Shown here: positions 35,659 through 44,480 of the stretch, piece by piece
Position numbering within the stretch: position 1 is the stretch's first letter
Layout: every line of letters starts with the position of its first letter
Origin: an uncultured Helicobacter sp.
GTDB lineage: Bacteria; Campylobacterota; Campylobacteria; Campylobacterales; Helicobacteraceae
DNA: 64,000 nt
Reading direction: 5' to 3'
NCBI GenBank assembly: GCA_944325775.1
Contig: CALVBL010000005.1
Span: 51,433-115,432 of the forward strand
The notes under the pieces: generated by a model
What the model saw: only the letters and a program-made list of their open reading frames with translations
What the model was told of the DNA's origin: nothing
The model's database searches: none
Position numbers and translations under genes: made by a program

Positions 35659-37002
35659 ATGGACTTTAGAGAGATATACCGACAGAAGCTAAAAACCGCC
35701 AAAGAAGCGGTAAGCGTGATAAAATCTGGGGATTGGGTGGATTATGGTTGGGCGGTTACCACGCCTGTGGCTTGTGATAGGGCTCTAAGCGAGCGTATCA
35801 AAGAGCTGCAAGATGTGAAATTACGCGGAGGCATACTTCTGCAGATTCCAGAGGTTTTTAAGGTAGAGGATCCTGCCCCCCATGTTTCATGGTATACTTG
35901 GCATGCCAGCGGTGTGGGGCGCAAGCTCATCGATCAAGGACTTGGATTCTATGCGCCTATGCGTTATTCAGAGCTACCGCGCTACTATAGGGACAACGCA
36001 CCCCGCCCAAATGTCGTGATCATGCAAGTAGCACCCATGGATAAACACGGATATTTTAACTTCGGTCCTTCAGCCTCTCATATGCAAGCCTGTGTGGAAA
36101 TGGCAGACATTGTCATCGTCGAGGTCAATACCAATATGCCGCGCTGTCTAGGCGGTATGGGAGCAGATGTGCATATCTCTCAAGTGGATATCATTGTCGA
36201 GGGTGAAAATCCCCAGCCCATCGCCTTGCCACCAGCTAAAACTAGCGATGCCGATGATACTATAGCTAAGCTTATCGTGGAGGAGATCCGCAATGGTAGC
36301 TGTATCCAGCTAGGGATTGGCGGTATGCCCAATATCGTGGGATCCTACATCGCCAAATCCGATCTCAAAGATCTAGGTGTGCATACCGAGATGTATGCTG
36401 ATGCGTTCGTGGAGATGAGCCTAGCGGGCAAAATCAATGGTAGCAAAAAAAATATTGATACAGGACGACAAACCTACTCATTTGCGATGGGTAGCCAAAA
36501 GCTCTATGATTTTTTGGACGACAACCCCGAGTGTATGAGCGCGCCGGTGGATTACACCAACGACATTCGCACGATTTCATCGCTTGAAAATTTCGTCTCC
36601 ATCAACAACGCCGTGGATGTGGATCTTTTTGGGCAGATTAATTCAGAATCTTCAGGCACGCGACATATCAGCGGTGCGGGCGGACAGCTTGACTTCGTGC
36701 TAGGGGCATATCTCGCCAAAAATGGCAAGAGCTTTATCTGCTGCACCTCGACATTTGTAGCAAAAGATGGTACGCTCAAATCGCGTATTTTGCCGACCTT
36801 AGAATCTGGGAGTATCGTAACTGCCACACGCGCCAATGTGCATTATCTCGTGACCGAATACGGCAAGGTAAATCTCAAAGGACTCTCGACTTGGCATAAA
36901 TGTGAAGCCATCATCTCGGTAGCACATCCCAATTTCCGCGAGGAGCTCATAGCCGCAGCAGAGAAGATGAAAATCTGGCGCAAAAGCAATAAGATAAGCT
37001 AA
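35659..37002 (+). CDS. Acetyl-CoA hydrolase/CoA-transferase family protein, probable propionate CoA-transferase
   Basis: A 447-residue family I CoA-transferase. Visible landmarks are G-D-W-V-D-Y-G-W-A-V-T-T-P, the glycine-rich I-Q-L-G-I-G-G-M-P-N, H-T-E-M-Y-A-D-A-F-V-E carrying the likely catalytic glutamate, and I-S-G-A-G-G-Q-L-D-F. A strong AAGGAGG lies upstream. The prp cluster lacks the ligase prpE, so this enzyme may activate propionate by moving CoA from acetyl- or succinyl-CoA. Acetate or butyrate CoA-transferase are alternatives. Confidence 0.75.
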   Translation: MDFREIYRQKLKTAKEAVSVIKSGDWVDYGWAVTTPVACDRALSERIKELQDVKLRGGILLQIPEVFKVEDPAPHVSWYTWHASGVGRKLIDQGLGFYAPMRYSELPRYYRDNAPRPNVVIMQVAPMDKHGYFNFGPSASHMQACVEMADIVIVEVNTNMPRCLGGMGADVHISQVDIIVEGENPQPIALPPAKTSDADDTIAKLIVEEIRNGSCIQLGIGGMPNIVGSYIAKSDLKDLGVHTEMYADAFVEMSLAGKINGSKKNIDTGRQTYSFAMGSQKLYDFLDDNPECMSAPVDYTNDIRTISSLENFVSINNAVDVDLFGQINSESSGTRHISGAGGQLDFVLGAYLAKNGKSFICCTSTFVAKDGTLKSRILPTLESGSIVTATRANVHYLVTEYGKVNLKGLSTWHKCEAIISVAHPNFREELIAAAEKMKIWRKSNKIS

Positions 37003-37017
37003 TAAGATTAGCCAATT

Positions 37018-37048
37018 TTGCCTTCAAGCCTTTCATGCTTTTAGGCAA
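37018..37048 (+). terminator. Stem-loop after the CoA-transferase gene
   Basis: TTGCCT/AGGCAA outer stem and AAGC/GCTT inner stem separated by a two-base internal loop, 16 bases after the stop. No clear U-run, so termination is tentative. Confidence 0.35.
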
Positions 37049-37049
37049 G

Positions 37050-37172
37050 CTAAGTGCAAGATTCACAGGTGGATTCAAAATCTCTAAAATTTGATCTCTT
37101 TGACAGATTGTTCGAGCATCCTGTAAGCACAAATAGTATGATAATTCCGCTTAGTAGCCAAACTTTTTTCAT
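37050..37172 (-). CDS. Small putative lipoprotein
   Basis: A 40-residue product from ATG 37172: M-K-K-V-W-L-L-S-G-I-I-I-L-F-V-L-T-G-C, a textbook lipoprotein signal peptide with an L-T-G-C lipobox, followed by about 21 polar residues with two more cysteines. It resembles small entericidin-like lipoproteins only in general form. The ribosome binding site is weak (AAGAAC). It lies alone in a 340-base gap, opposite to its neighbours, so the call rests on the signal peptide. The rest of the gap holds a stem-loop and a promoter. Confidence 0.45.
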   Translation of the reverse strand: MKKVWLLSGIIILFVLTGCSNNLSKRSNFRDFESTCESCT

Positions 37173-37268
37173 AAAGTTCTTTTTTGGTTTTAATATTTCC
37201 ATCATTGTAGAAATAAGTGTATTGTCTGAGTAAATACCCAAATAAATATACCCTAAGGCAAATAGTGG

Positions 37269-37274
37269 TACAAT
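37269..37274 (+). promoter_or_regulatory. Probable -10 box (TACAAT) for the 37348 membrane protein gene
   Basis: TACAAT 74 bases before ATG 37348. Confidence 0.35.
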
Positions 37275-37347
37275 CTAAGTTTTATGTATGAGATGATTGG
37301 CTTGTGCTTCAAGCGATCACTACAAATTTTACATTTAGGAGTTGTAT

Positions 37348-38079
37348 ATGGAAGTGCTCACGCTGACAGATAGTCCGGCATTGGCAAATAGTAAAAAGCT
37401 CATAAAACGGGGTATTATTGGGTTTATCATCTCGTTTTTTGCTTGTTTGGTCCCGCTGGTAAATCTCATCGCGATTTTTACCTTAGTTGCGTTTTGGATC
37501 GTAGGTCTCGTGGGGCTGTATCGCTTTAGCAAGCTTGCTAATACCTTTGTGTTTCGCTACTATATCTATGCGGTTTTGTTAAATATCGGCTATTACATTG
37601 CTCTGCAGATTTTGGTGTATGGGTTTGTGGGGATTAATGATGTGATGATGTTAAGCACTTCGGTGTATGTGGTTTCTGCCATTATTTTGCTTGGGAGCAT
37701 TGCTGTGGTGGCATTGCAGATTTATTGGTTTTATAAGGTGAGCGTGGAGATGGCGTTTTTGACTGGATTGAAGGCATTTATGGTGAGCTTTAGGCTGTAT
37801 ATAATCGCTTTTGTGGGTAATGTGCTTGTAGCAGCGGTATTTGGCTTTATGTTTGTGGATTTTCTCAATCACAATCCATTTTTGGTAAGTACTGCTATGT
37901 TTAATGGCATTGAAACTCTGTTTGTTGCATTTTTTGAGAAGAATCTTATGATGCTTTTGGTGTGGATTTTGTTTGTTGTGATTGCCCTTGTGAGTATTGT
38001 GTTTTTATTCATCGGATTGCTTGGCTTCCAGCAGACTTATGTGCGTCCCCAAAGCACTTTAGAGAGCCAAGATTCCTAA
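37348..38079 (+). CDS. Polytopic membrane protein of unknown function
   Basis: A 243-residue integral membrane protein with about six long hydrophobic helices (around residues 20-55, 68-90, 97-122, 135-160, 165-190 and 205-230). I recognise no family motif. ATG 37348 has AGGAG seven bases upstream; an in-frame TTG at 37342 is less likely. Its last four bases overlap the end of recG on the other strand. Its final codons are Q-D-S. Confidence 0.65.
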   Translation: MEVLTLTDSPALANSKKLIKRGIIGFIISFFACLVPLVNLIAIFTLVAFWIVGLVGLYRFSKLANTFVFRYYIYAVLLNIGYYIALQILVYGFVGINDVMMLSTSVYVVSAIILLGSIAVVALQIYWFYKVSVEMAFLTGLKAFMVSFRLYIIAFVGNVLVAAVFGFMFVDFLNHNPFLVSTAMFNGIETLFVAFFEKNLMMLLVWILFVVIALVSIVFLFIGLLGFQQTYVRPQSTLESQDS

Positions 38080-40208
38080 GCTAATGTCCCAAGGCGCGCA
38101 TTTATCTCCTTGATGAGCGCCTCATCACTGCTAGGATCAAAGAATCTAAACTCACTCCCACTTTGTTTTACACCGCTGAGTAGATCCCCACTATTGCGAT
38201 TTTTGAGATCTAGCTCGGCGATTTCAAAGCCATTGAGTGTGTTGGCAAACGATTCTAATCGCGTGGTGTCTTTGGCAGTAGTGTAGAGGAAGCAATAACC
38301 CTTTAGCCCATTGCGGCTCACCCGACCACGCAGTTGGTGCAAAGTCGCCAAGCCCAAACGCTCTGGCGCAACGATGATGATCGTGCTAAGCTTAGGGAGT
38401 GAGATCCCCACTTCCACCACGGTGGTGGCAAGCAGGAGATTGCCTTTTTGTGCAAATTCTGCTAGTACTTCTTGCTTTTGTTTGTCCTTGCCAGAGGTGA
38501 CATACACCCCCTCAAAATGTTTGAACCAAAATTCCTGCCCTTGTGCTAATGAGAGATAGTCGATATGCTCGCTTTCTTCTACCAATGGATAGATGATGAT
38601 CGCTTGATGTCCTAGCGCAAACTCGAAACGCAAATGTGCCAACAGCTTGGAAAACTCCGCTTTGCCCATGATGTGCGTTTGTATGTCTTTTTTAAATGGC
38701 AGATCTTTAATGATACTATGCTTGATATAGTGCGCATTCATCATCGCAAAGGTGCGCGGGATCGGTGTGGCGGAGAATTGTAATGCGTGGGGCTTGGTAT
38801 CGCTCGCGCTAGAGAACATTTTTTCGAGTTTGTGACGTTGGTTTGTGCCAAATCGATGTTGCTCATCGCTCATCACAAGCGCGAATTTGCTGTAATCAAA
38901 GTCGCGATACAAAATCGCCTGCGTACCGATGATAAAATCCGCATCTTGAGATTCTATCATTTCACTACAAGAGCCTTGCTCTTGCGTGTCGATCGTGGGG
39001 AGTGAGTCCCCACTCACTCCGCTTCGCGCACATACATTACCTGAATCTAAAGCTTTAGATTGCTTAGATTCTGTAATGTCGTTGGTGGTATGAGATTTTA
39101 TTATTTCATCATATTCCTCCAGATCCTTTTGCGCGAAAAGTGTAGATTCTATATCTTGCGGCGCATTTGCCCCTTGTGCGCGATTTTTGGGAGTATGAGA
39201 ATCTTTGGTCTGTGCGGTGATAAGCTTTATTTTCACAAACGAAGGAAGAAACCGCTTCGCCTCTTCATAGAGCTGCTTAGCCAAAATACTTGTAGGCGCC
39301 ATCAGGATAGATTTGTGCGGATATGCCATCATCACAGCGCTTAATATCACAATCGTCTTGCCACAGCCCACATCGCCCATAATGAGCCGTCGCGCCGCCA
39401 CTTTGGAGGCAAGATCGGTGGCGATAGATTCTATAGCTGCGTTTTGTCCTTGTGTAAGGCTGAAGGGTAGTGAATCCACAAAGGCTTTGTAATCACCGCT
39501 GCACACGAAGTTTGCTTTAAAATGCAGATTTTTGGTGCGTAGCCGCAGGATATGGTGCAGGATTTCAACAAATTTCAAGGCTTGTAGATACACTCCGAAG
39601 TAGCTCCCATGTGCTAAAAACGCGCTCACAAACTCTTGGCTAGGGTGGAATATCTCATAGAGCGCGCTTGCATAAGGCTCACTGATACCACATATTTGGA
39701 GTGTATCGTGCGTGATGAGCGCGCTAAGTGCGTTAAGGAGCTTGTTTTTAGCAGGAGTGCTCTTAAACTCCATTGTGATCGCGCCAAAGTCGCTAAGAGC
39801 TTTTGGCTGGGTGATATGCCAAAATCCACCCTTTTGCTCGAGTTTGCCATACACCACGCATTGCGCTCCTTGTGCGAAACTTTTATACATAAAAGGTTTG
39901 GGGTGAAAGAGCGTCATAGAAATCTCTTGATCAAAGTCTATGCAGCGCGCTAATAGGCGTAAATACGCCTTTTTGCCAAACCCCACCTTATTGCATTGCA
40001 AGATCTCCACGCGCAACGCACCTATCGTGCCGTGGGCAAGTGCGGGGAGAAGAGTTTTGTTTTGGTAAGTTTTGGGAGGATTTAGCAAGAGATCAAAAAG
40101 TGTGTGTATCCCTACGGCTTGGAGCTTTTGGGGTGTTGTGTTTAGGGACTTGGCGACTTGAGAACAAGCGATGATGTGCTGGATTTGGGCTTGTTGCAAT
40201 AGATTCAA
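38076..40208 (-). CDS. recG: ATP-dependent DNA helicase RecG with an unusual insertion
   Basis: A 710-residue branch-migrating helicase for stalled forks and recombination intermediates. The N-terminal wedge/OB domain spans about 1-230. Helicase motifs are M-G-D-V-G-C-G-K-T (Walker A, about 277-285), L-M-A-P-T-S-I-L-A, M-S-D-E-Q-H-R-F-G, F-S-A-T-P-I-P-R-T, and L-L-A-T-T-V-V-E-V-G and Q-L-R-G-R-V-S-R-N near the end. Between I-T-A-Q-T-K (about 332) and D-A-D-F-I-I-G-T-Q (about 421) there are nearly 90 residues where RecG normally has about 20. Part is encoded by a paired-hairpin repeat. The frame is intact. It follows gapA by five bases. Confidence 0.88.
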   Translation of the reverse strand: MNLLQQAQIQHIIACSQVAKSLNTTPQKLQAVGIHTLFDLLLNPPKTYQNKTLLPALAHGTIGALRVEILQCNKVGFGKKAYLRLLARCIDFDQEISMTLFHPKPFMYKSFAQGAQCVVYGKLEQKGGFWHITQPKALSDFGAITMEFKSTPAKNKLLNALSALITHDTLQICGISEPYASALYEIFHPSQEFVSAFLAHGSYFGVYLQALKFVEILHHILRLRTKNLHFKANFVCSGDYKAFVDSLPFSLTQGQNAAIESIATDLASKVAARRLIMGDVGCGKTIVILSAVMMAYPHKSILMAPTSILAKQLYEEAKRFLPSFVKIKLITAQTKDSHTPKNRAQGANAPQDIESTLFAQKDLEEYDEIIKSHTTNDITESKQSKALDSGNVCARSGVSGDSLPTIDTQEQGSCSEMIESQDADFIIGTQAILYRDFDYSKFALVMSDEQHRFGTNQRHKLEKMFSSASDTKPHALQFSATPIPRTFAMMNAHYIKHSIIKDLPFKKDIQTHIMGKAEFSKLLAHLRFEFALGHQAIIIYPLVEESEHIDYLSLAQGQEFWFKHFEGVYVTSGKDKQKQEVLAEFAQKGNLLLATTVVEVGISLPKLSTIIIVAPERLGLATLHQLRGRVSRNGLKGYCFLYTTAKDTTRLESFANTLNGFEIAELDLKNRNSGDLLSGVKQSGSEFRFFDPSSDEALIKEINARLGTLA
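38968..39035 (-). repeat. Paired-hairpin palindromic element, copy C, in frame inside recG
   Basis: On the coding strand: GTATGTGCGCGAAGC head, stem 1 GAGTGAGT/ACTCACTC (39012-39019 with 39000-39007, GGGG loop), then stem 2 CAAGAGC/GCTCTTG (38978-38984 with 38968-38974). GTGGGG/CCCCAC forms a competing stem around the first. It encodes C-A-R-S-G-V-S-G-D-S-L, close to the peptide frame of copy A. Confidence 0.78.
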
Positions 40209-40213
40209 ACGTG

Positions 40214-41230
40214 CTAACCCTGTGTGATGTAGTGCGCCATATCTAAGATTCTATTAGCATAGCCGCATTCATTGTCATACCACGCCATGACTTTAGTCAT
40301 ACCGCTTTCAAGCACAAAGGTGAGGTCGCGCGCTAAAATCGCGCTGTGTGTATCGCCGATAAAATCACTGCTCACTCTAAAACTCTCATCAATGGCTAAA
40401 ATTCCTGATAATTCCGCGTGTGAAGCGTTATCTAGGGCTTGATTGATAGAATCCACGCTTGGATTATGGCGTAGTTTGAGACTAAAATCCACCATAGAGA
40501 CATCGGCTACTGGCACGCGCACGCTATGTCCATGTAGTTTGCCTTTGAGCTGTGGGAGGACTTTGTAGAGGGCTTTGGCTGCGCCCGTGCTTGTGGGGAT
40601 TATGTTTTGAGCCGCAGCGCGTGCGCGTCGTTTGTCACTACGATGGGCATTATCAAGAAGATTTTGATCATAAGTGTAGCTGTGGATAGTGGTTAGGATC
40701 CCAGATTCTATACCAAAGGCAGAATCTAGCACTTTAGCGATGGGTGCAAGGGCGTTGCTCGTACAGGAGGCGTTAGAGATGATAGATTCGCCTCTGTATT
40801 GTGTGTGATTGACCCCTAGCACGAAAGTGGGTGTATCATCAGTAGCAGGGGCGGAGATAATGATCTTTTGCACACCTTTGTGCAAGTGCGTATCCATACT
40901 CGCACTATCAAGGAATCTGCCGCTAGATTCTATCACGACATCCGCGCTGCTAAAGTCCAGATCCTCTCGGGCTAAGCTAGTAAAAAGCGTGGTGGTGTAT
41001 CGTTTCTCATTATGTGCAAAAGACAGAGTGCCTTGTGTGGGGCTATGTGGCGTGTAGCTCACATCGCGCAATGGGCTAGTATGCACACTATCATACTCAA
41101 GCAGGTGGGCGATCATCGCGCCATCAGCAATATCGTGTGCCAAAAGTATCTCCACATCGCCGCGCATAACACCTGCGCGAAAGATACTTCTACCCAGTCG
41201 CCCAAGTCCGTTTATTGCTATTTTTATCAT
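40214..41230 (-). CDS. gapA: Glyceraldehyde-3-phosphate dehydrogenase
   Basis: A 338-residue NAD-type GAPDH of glycolysis/gluconeogenesis. The NAD fold opening I-K-I-A-I-N-G-L-G-R-L-G-R and active-site S-N-A-S-C-T-S-N (the usual S-C-T-T-N with serine) are clear, as are T-I-H-S-Y-T and W-Y-D-N-E-C-G-Y. The start at ATG 41230 follows GAGGGA and matches the family; a longer frame from 41290 adds 20 unrelated residues. A TACAAT box sits about 60 bases upstream. recG follows. Confidence 0.92.
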   Translation of the reverse strand: MIKIAINGLGRLGRSIFRAGVMRGDVEILLAHDIADGAMIAHLLEYDSVHTSPLRDVSYTPHSPTQGTLSFAHNEKRYTTTLFTSLAREDLDFSSADVVIESSGRFLDSASMDTHLHKGVQKIIISAPATDDTPTFVLGVNHTQYRGESIISNASCTSNALAPIAKVLDSAFGIESGILTTIHSYTYDQNLLDNAHRSDKRRARAAAQNIIPTSTGAAKALYKVLPQLKGKLHGHSVRVPVADVSMVDFSLKLRHNPSVDSINQALDNASHAELSGILAIDESFRVSSDFIGDTHSAILARDLTFVLESGMTKVMAWYDNECGYANRILDMAHYITQG

Positions 41231-41290
41231 CGCTCCCTCGTTTGTATGGTTTGTTAGGTGGTTTGTTGGATTTGAGATTTTAAAACGCAC

Positions 41291-41296
41291 ATTGTA
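41291..41296 (-). promoter_or_regulatory. Probable -10 box (TACAAT) for gapA-recG
   Basis: TACAAT on the minus strand, between the xerH stop and the gapA ATG. Confidence 0.4.
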
Positions 41297-41301
41297 GCAT
41301 A

Positions 41302-42387
41302 TTACTTTTCAAACTCGTCCATCACATTTGCTGCTTCCATAAGCCGCTGTTTGTCGAAATGTGTGTAGATTCTGCTGGTATTGAGATTGGCATGTCCTAG
41401 GGCTTCTTGGACTAGCACGAGGTCATGTTTTTTGCTATAGAGCATCGTGGCAAAGGTATGGCGGAGCATATGCGCACCCATCTTTTCTTTTTTGATCCCA
41501 GCGTATTTGAGAATCTCGCCTAGCACCTGATACACGCGTGCTTGTGTGAGTTTGCCACCTTTGTTGTTGCAAAAGATGAGATTGTCCTCTATATCTGTGT
41601 GTAGCGCGATCTCACTGCGCTCTTGCATCCAAATGCGCATAAGAGAATCTATCTTTTCTTTTTTGATCATCGCTACGCGCATTTTGTTGCCTTTGCCACG
41701 CACTTGAAACATCCAGAGATCTTCTTGGGGGATCAGGTCTTTGGTGCGCAGACTTAGGGCTTCACTCACGCGCATACCGGTGTAGATGATCACTTTGATG
41801 ATGAGTTTATCGCGTGCCATACGGCTTGGGGAAAGTGGCGTGGTGTCGATAGATTCTAAAAATCGCTCAAGCTCACTTTCATCAAGATAAGTAGGGAGCT
41901 TCTGCCCGCTGGCTTGGCTAAGAAGATGGCGTATGGCAAGTTTGATCCCAAAGACAAACGAACCTTTATTATAGGCATTGTGCCTATCAATGTAGCCAAA
42001 AAATCCTATAAGCACGATACGATAGTTTTTTTTGCTCGCATCGCTAAGCTTGGAGGTATAGACACTCAAAAAATCGATGATGAGATCCTCATCAATGCGT
42101 GTGAGTGAATCTAAGTGGAGTGCGACAAGGTATTCATAGAGTTTGCGCAACGGGGTGCTAAAGAGATTGATACCCACTAGTCCAGCACTGCGCGCTTTTT
42201 TGCATAGATTAAGCAGATCTTGTATGCTTTTTGGTGTGGTGTTGAGGGTTTGGAGGACTTGGAGGATCACTTCTTGGTTGCGCACTTGGTGGTTGGAGAG
42301 AGTGTTGATTTTCCAGCGTATAAAGCGTCCCATCCAGCAGAGGAGGTTTTGTTCAAAAGTGGGGTAGGATTCTAGAGGATATTGCAT
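41302..42387 (-). CDS. xerH: Site-specific tyrosine recombinase XerH
   Basis: A 361-residue tyrosine recombinase that resolves chromosome dimers at difH in Campylobacterota. Catalytic residues are visible: arginine in T-G-M-R-V-S-E-A-L-S-L (about 206), H-x-L-R-H-T-F-A-T-M (about 309-312), H/W position in L-G-H-A-N-L, and the tyrosine in S-R-I-Y-T-H-F (about 344). An N-terminal core-binding SAM-like domain (about 60-160) precedes it. I could not identify a difH site in the flanking gaps. Single-recombinase XerH systems are typical of Helicobacter and Campylobacter. Confidence 0.85.
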   Translation of the reverse strand: MQYPLESYPTFEQNLLCWMGRFIRWKINTLSNHQVRNQEVILQVLQTLNTTPKSIQDLLNLCKKARSAGLVGINLFSTPLRKLYEYLVALHLDSLTRIDEDLIIDFLSVYTSKLSDASKKNYRIVLIGFFGYIDRHNAYNKGSFVFGIKLAIRHLLSQASGQKLPTYLDESELERFLESIDTTPLSPSRMARDKLIIKVIIYTGMRVSEALSLRTKDLIPQEDLWMFQVRGKGNKMRVAMIKKEKIDSLMRIWMQERSEIALHTDIEDNLIFCNNKGGKLTQARVYQVLGEILKYAGIKKEKMGAHMLRHTFATMLYSKKHDLVLVQEALGHANLNTSRIYTHFDKQRLMEAANVMDEFEK

Positions 42388-42463
42388 AGATTGTATCGCC
42401 TATAGTGTTGGATTTATCGCGGGATTCTAGCACATTTGATACCACAATTTAGCTACATCTTGC

Positions 42464-42469
42464 TATAAT
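42464..42469 (+). promoter_or_regulatory. Probable -10 box (TATAAT) for folE
   Basis: Perfect TATAAT preceded by TTGC, 34 bases before the folE ATG, in the divergent gap with xerH. Confidence 0.5.
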
Positions 42470-42502
42470 CGCACTTTCATTCAGACTTTTTAGGGATTGT
42501 AT

Positions 42503-43060
42503 ATGCAAGAGGTGTTGCGAGATTTTGAGCAGTTTTTTGCAAGATTATGTGATCATATAGGTGAAGATAGAGCGCGCGAGGGCTTGGAGGACACACCACG
42601 GCGGATTATAGAATCTTTACAAACACTCTTTAGTGGCTATGCACAAAATCCTAGGGAGCTTCTAGGTGCGACTTTTGAAGAGGAATTGTGCGATGAGATG
42701 GTGATCGCAAAGGATATTGAGTTTTATTCGATGTGTGAGCACCATCTCCTACCCTTCTTTGGGCGCATTAGTATTGGCTATATTCCAGATAAACATCTTG
42801 CGGGGATTAGCTCGCTAGCGCGATTGGTGGAGAGTTTTGCGCGTAGATTGCAGATTCAAGAACGACTCACCGAGCAAATCGCACAATGTCTCCTAGAGAA
42901 TCTACAGCCAAAGGGCGTGATCGTCGTGTGTGAGGCACAGCATTTGTGTATGAGTATGCGTGGCGTGCAAAAAAATCCCACGATCATCACAAGTGCATTG
43001 CGCGGGCTATTTAAACGCGATCCTAAGACACGCGCAGAATTTATGCAGCTTATCAAATAA
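42503..43060 (+). CDS. folE: GTP cyclohydrolase I
   Basis: A 185-residue enzyme making dihydroneopterin triphosphate from GTP, the first step of folate synthesis. It shows G-L-x-D-T-P-R-R, the zinc/catalytic M-C-E-H-H-L-L-P-F-F-G, L-A-R-L-V-E-x-F-A-R-R-L-Q-x-Q-E-R-L-T and H-L-C-M-S-M-R-G. ATG 42503 follows AGGGAT; an in-frame TTG at 42497 is less likely. The next gene begins 39 bases on. Confidence 0.92.
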   Translation: MQEVLRDFEQFFARLCDHIGEDRAREGLEDTPRRIIESLQTLFSGYAQNPRELLGATFEEELCDEMVIAKDIEFYSMCEHHLLPFFGRISIGYIPDKHLAGISSLARLVESFARRLQIQERLTEQIAQCLLENLQPKGVIVVCEAQHLCMSMRGVQKNPTIITSALRGLFKRDPKTRAEFMQLIK

Positions 43061-43099
43061 CACTTAGACATATATTTAAGGCATATTTTGGAGGGCAAA

Positions 43100-44467
43100 A
43101 TGGCAAAGAAAAATATCAATATGGGCACAGATTCTCTGTATCGATTATTTTTTTATTTTTTTATCCCGAATCTATGCGCGATGATCGCGCTTTCGACATA
43201 TTCTATGGTCGATGGGATTTTTGTGGGCAAGGCATTGGGCAAGGAGGCACTGGCAGCTATCGGAGTGTGCTGGCCTGTATTTCCGGTAATGATTGCCTTT
43301 GAGTTACTTTTTGGTATGGGGGCGGCGAGTATCGCGTCGTTTTATCTAGGCAGGGGGCAAGAGCATCGTGCGCGAATTATGTTTAGTTCGGTGTGCTATT
43401 TCGCTGGGGCGAGTAGTCTTGTCTTTGGGATTGTGTTGTTTTTTAATGCTCCCTCTATCGCCTATGAGCTGGGGGCGAATGATGAGATTCTAAGCTATGT
43501 GGTGGAATATCTGCAGGTGATTTTTTTGGGTTCATTTATCGTGGTACTTCATCCTTTGCTTGATATTTTTGCGATCAATGACAAGCGTCCAGTGCTAGCG
43601 ATGGTAGCGATGCTCATCGGTGCAGCGAGCAATATCGTGCTTAATTATCTCTTTTTGTTTGTATTCGAGCTTGGGATCGCGGGATCGGCGCTAGCGACGA
43701 TACTTGGGCATGGCATTGGTATGTGTATTTTGCTTAGCCACTTTGTGCTAAAGAGAGGCAAGATCTACTTTGTCAGAATCTTTAGATTCACATCGGTATT
43801 TGCCTCTATGCGCAATGGACTACCTCAAAGCTTTGCAGAGCTTAGTGCGAGTGTGGTGATGTTTCTCTTTAATCGCACACTAAAGGATTTGGGCGGGACA
43901 GATGCGCTCTCGGTATATAGCATATTGATGTATAGCGGTATGGTGGTCTTTACCATAGTGCTTTCTTGCGCACAAGGAGTGCAACCAATCGCGAGTTTTA
44001 ATTATGGATCACGAGAATATGCGCGTGTGAAAAAAATCTACTTTTTTGTGCTTAGCTTTGCTACGATAAGTGGGATTGTGATGTATTTAGCTTCTAATCT
44101 TTTTGATAGTGCTCTTGTTAATCTTTTTTTGCGCGCGGATACTCAGCATCTTTTAGAGCCTACTACACACGCATTGCATATTTATTTTTTGGGATTTATC
44201 TTTTTAGGTTTTAATCTTGTAAGCTCGATTTTTTTGCAATCTATCCAAAGACCGCTAAGCTCGTTTATTGTAACGATTGCGACTAATCTCGTGTTTGTGG
44301 TAATCTTACTTGAAATCTTAAGCAGAATTTGGGGACTTGATGGCGTGTGGTGGAGCTATCCACTCTCATTTATGTGTGCGAGTTTGGTCACACTTGGAGT
44401 GATGGTTTTTGAGTTTAGGCGTGCGAACTTGGGTGGTGCGAGGGTGCAAGAGACAAGCAGAAGCTAG
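43100..44467 (+). CDS. MATE-family multidrug efflux transporter
   Basis: A 455-residue inner-membrane antiporter with 12 predicted helices in two similar halves, typical of NorM/DinF MATE exporters. Landmarks are S-M-V-D-G-I-F-V-G-K-A-L-G in helix 1-2, a G-L-P-Q-S-F-A-E-L start of the second half, and Q-G-V-Q-P-I-A-S-F-N-Y-G. ATG 43100 follows GGAGGG. The substrate is unknown. The stop is 13 bases before the gph start, so cotranscription is likely. Confidence 0.85.
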   Translation: MAKKNINMGTDSLYRLFFYFFIPNLCAMIALSTYSMVDGIFVGKALGKEALAAIGVCWPVFPVMIAFELLFGMGAASIASFYLGRGQEHRARIMFSSVCYFAGASSLVFGIVLFFNAPSIAYELGANDEILSYVVEYLQVIFLGSFIVVLHPLLDIFAINDKRPVLAMVAMLIGAASNIVLNYLFLFVFELGIAGSALATILGHGIGMCILLSHFVLKRGKIYFVRIFRFTSVFASMRNGLPQSFAELSASVVMFLFNRTLKDLGGTDALSVYSILMYSGMVVFTIVLSCAQGVQPIASFNYGSREYARVKKIYFFVLSFATISGIVMYLASNLFDSALVNLFLRADTQHLLEPTTHALHIYFLGFIFLGFNLVSSIFLQSIQRPLSSFIVTIATNLVFVVILLEILSRIWGLDGVWWSYPLSFMCASLVTLGVMVFEFRRANLGGARVQETSRS

Positions 44468-44480
44468 GGAGTTAGGAAAT

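Noticed and set aside
42388..42502. difH site next to xerH
   Set aside because: I saw no convincing 11-bp inverted arms around a central spacer in either flanking gap.
43141..43165. T-rich run at the start of the MATE gene
   Set aside because: Interrupted T runs encoding aromatic residues in the first helix; not a homopolymeric switch.
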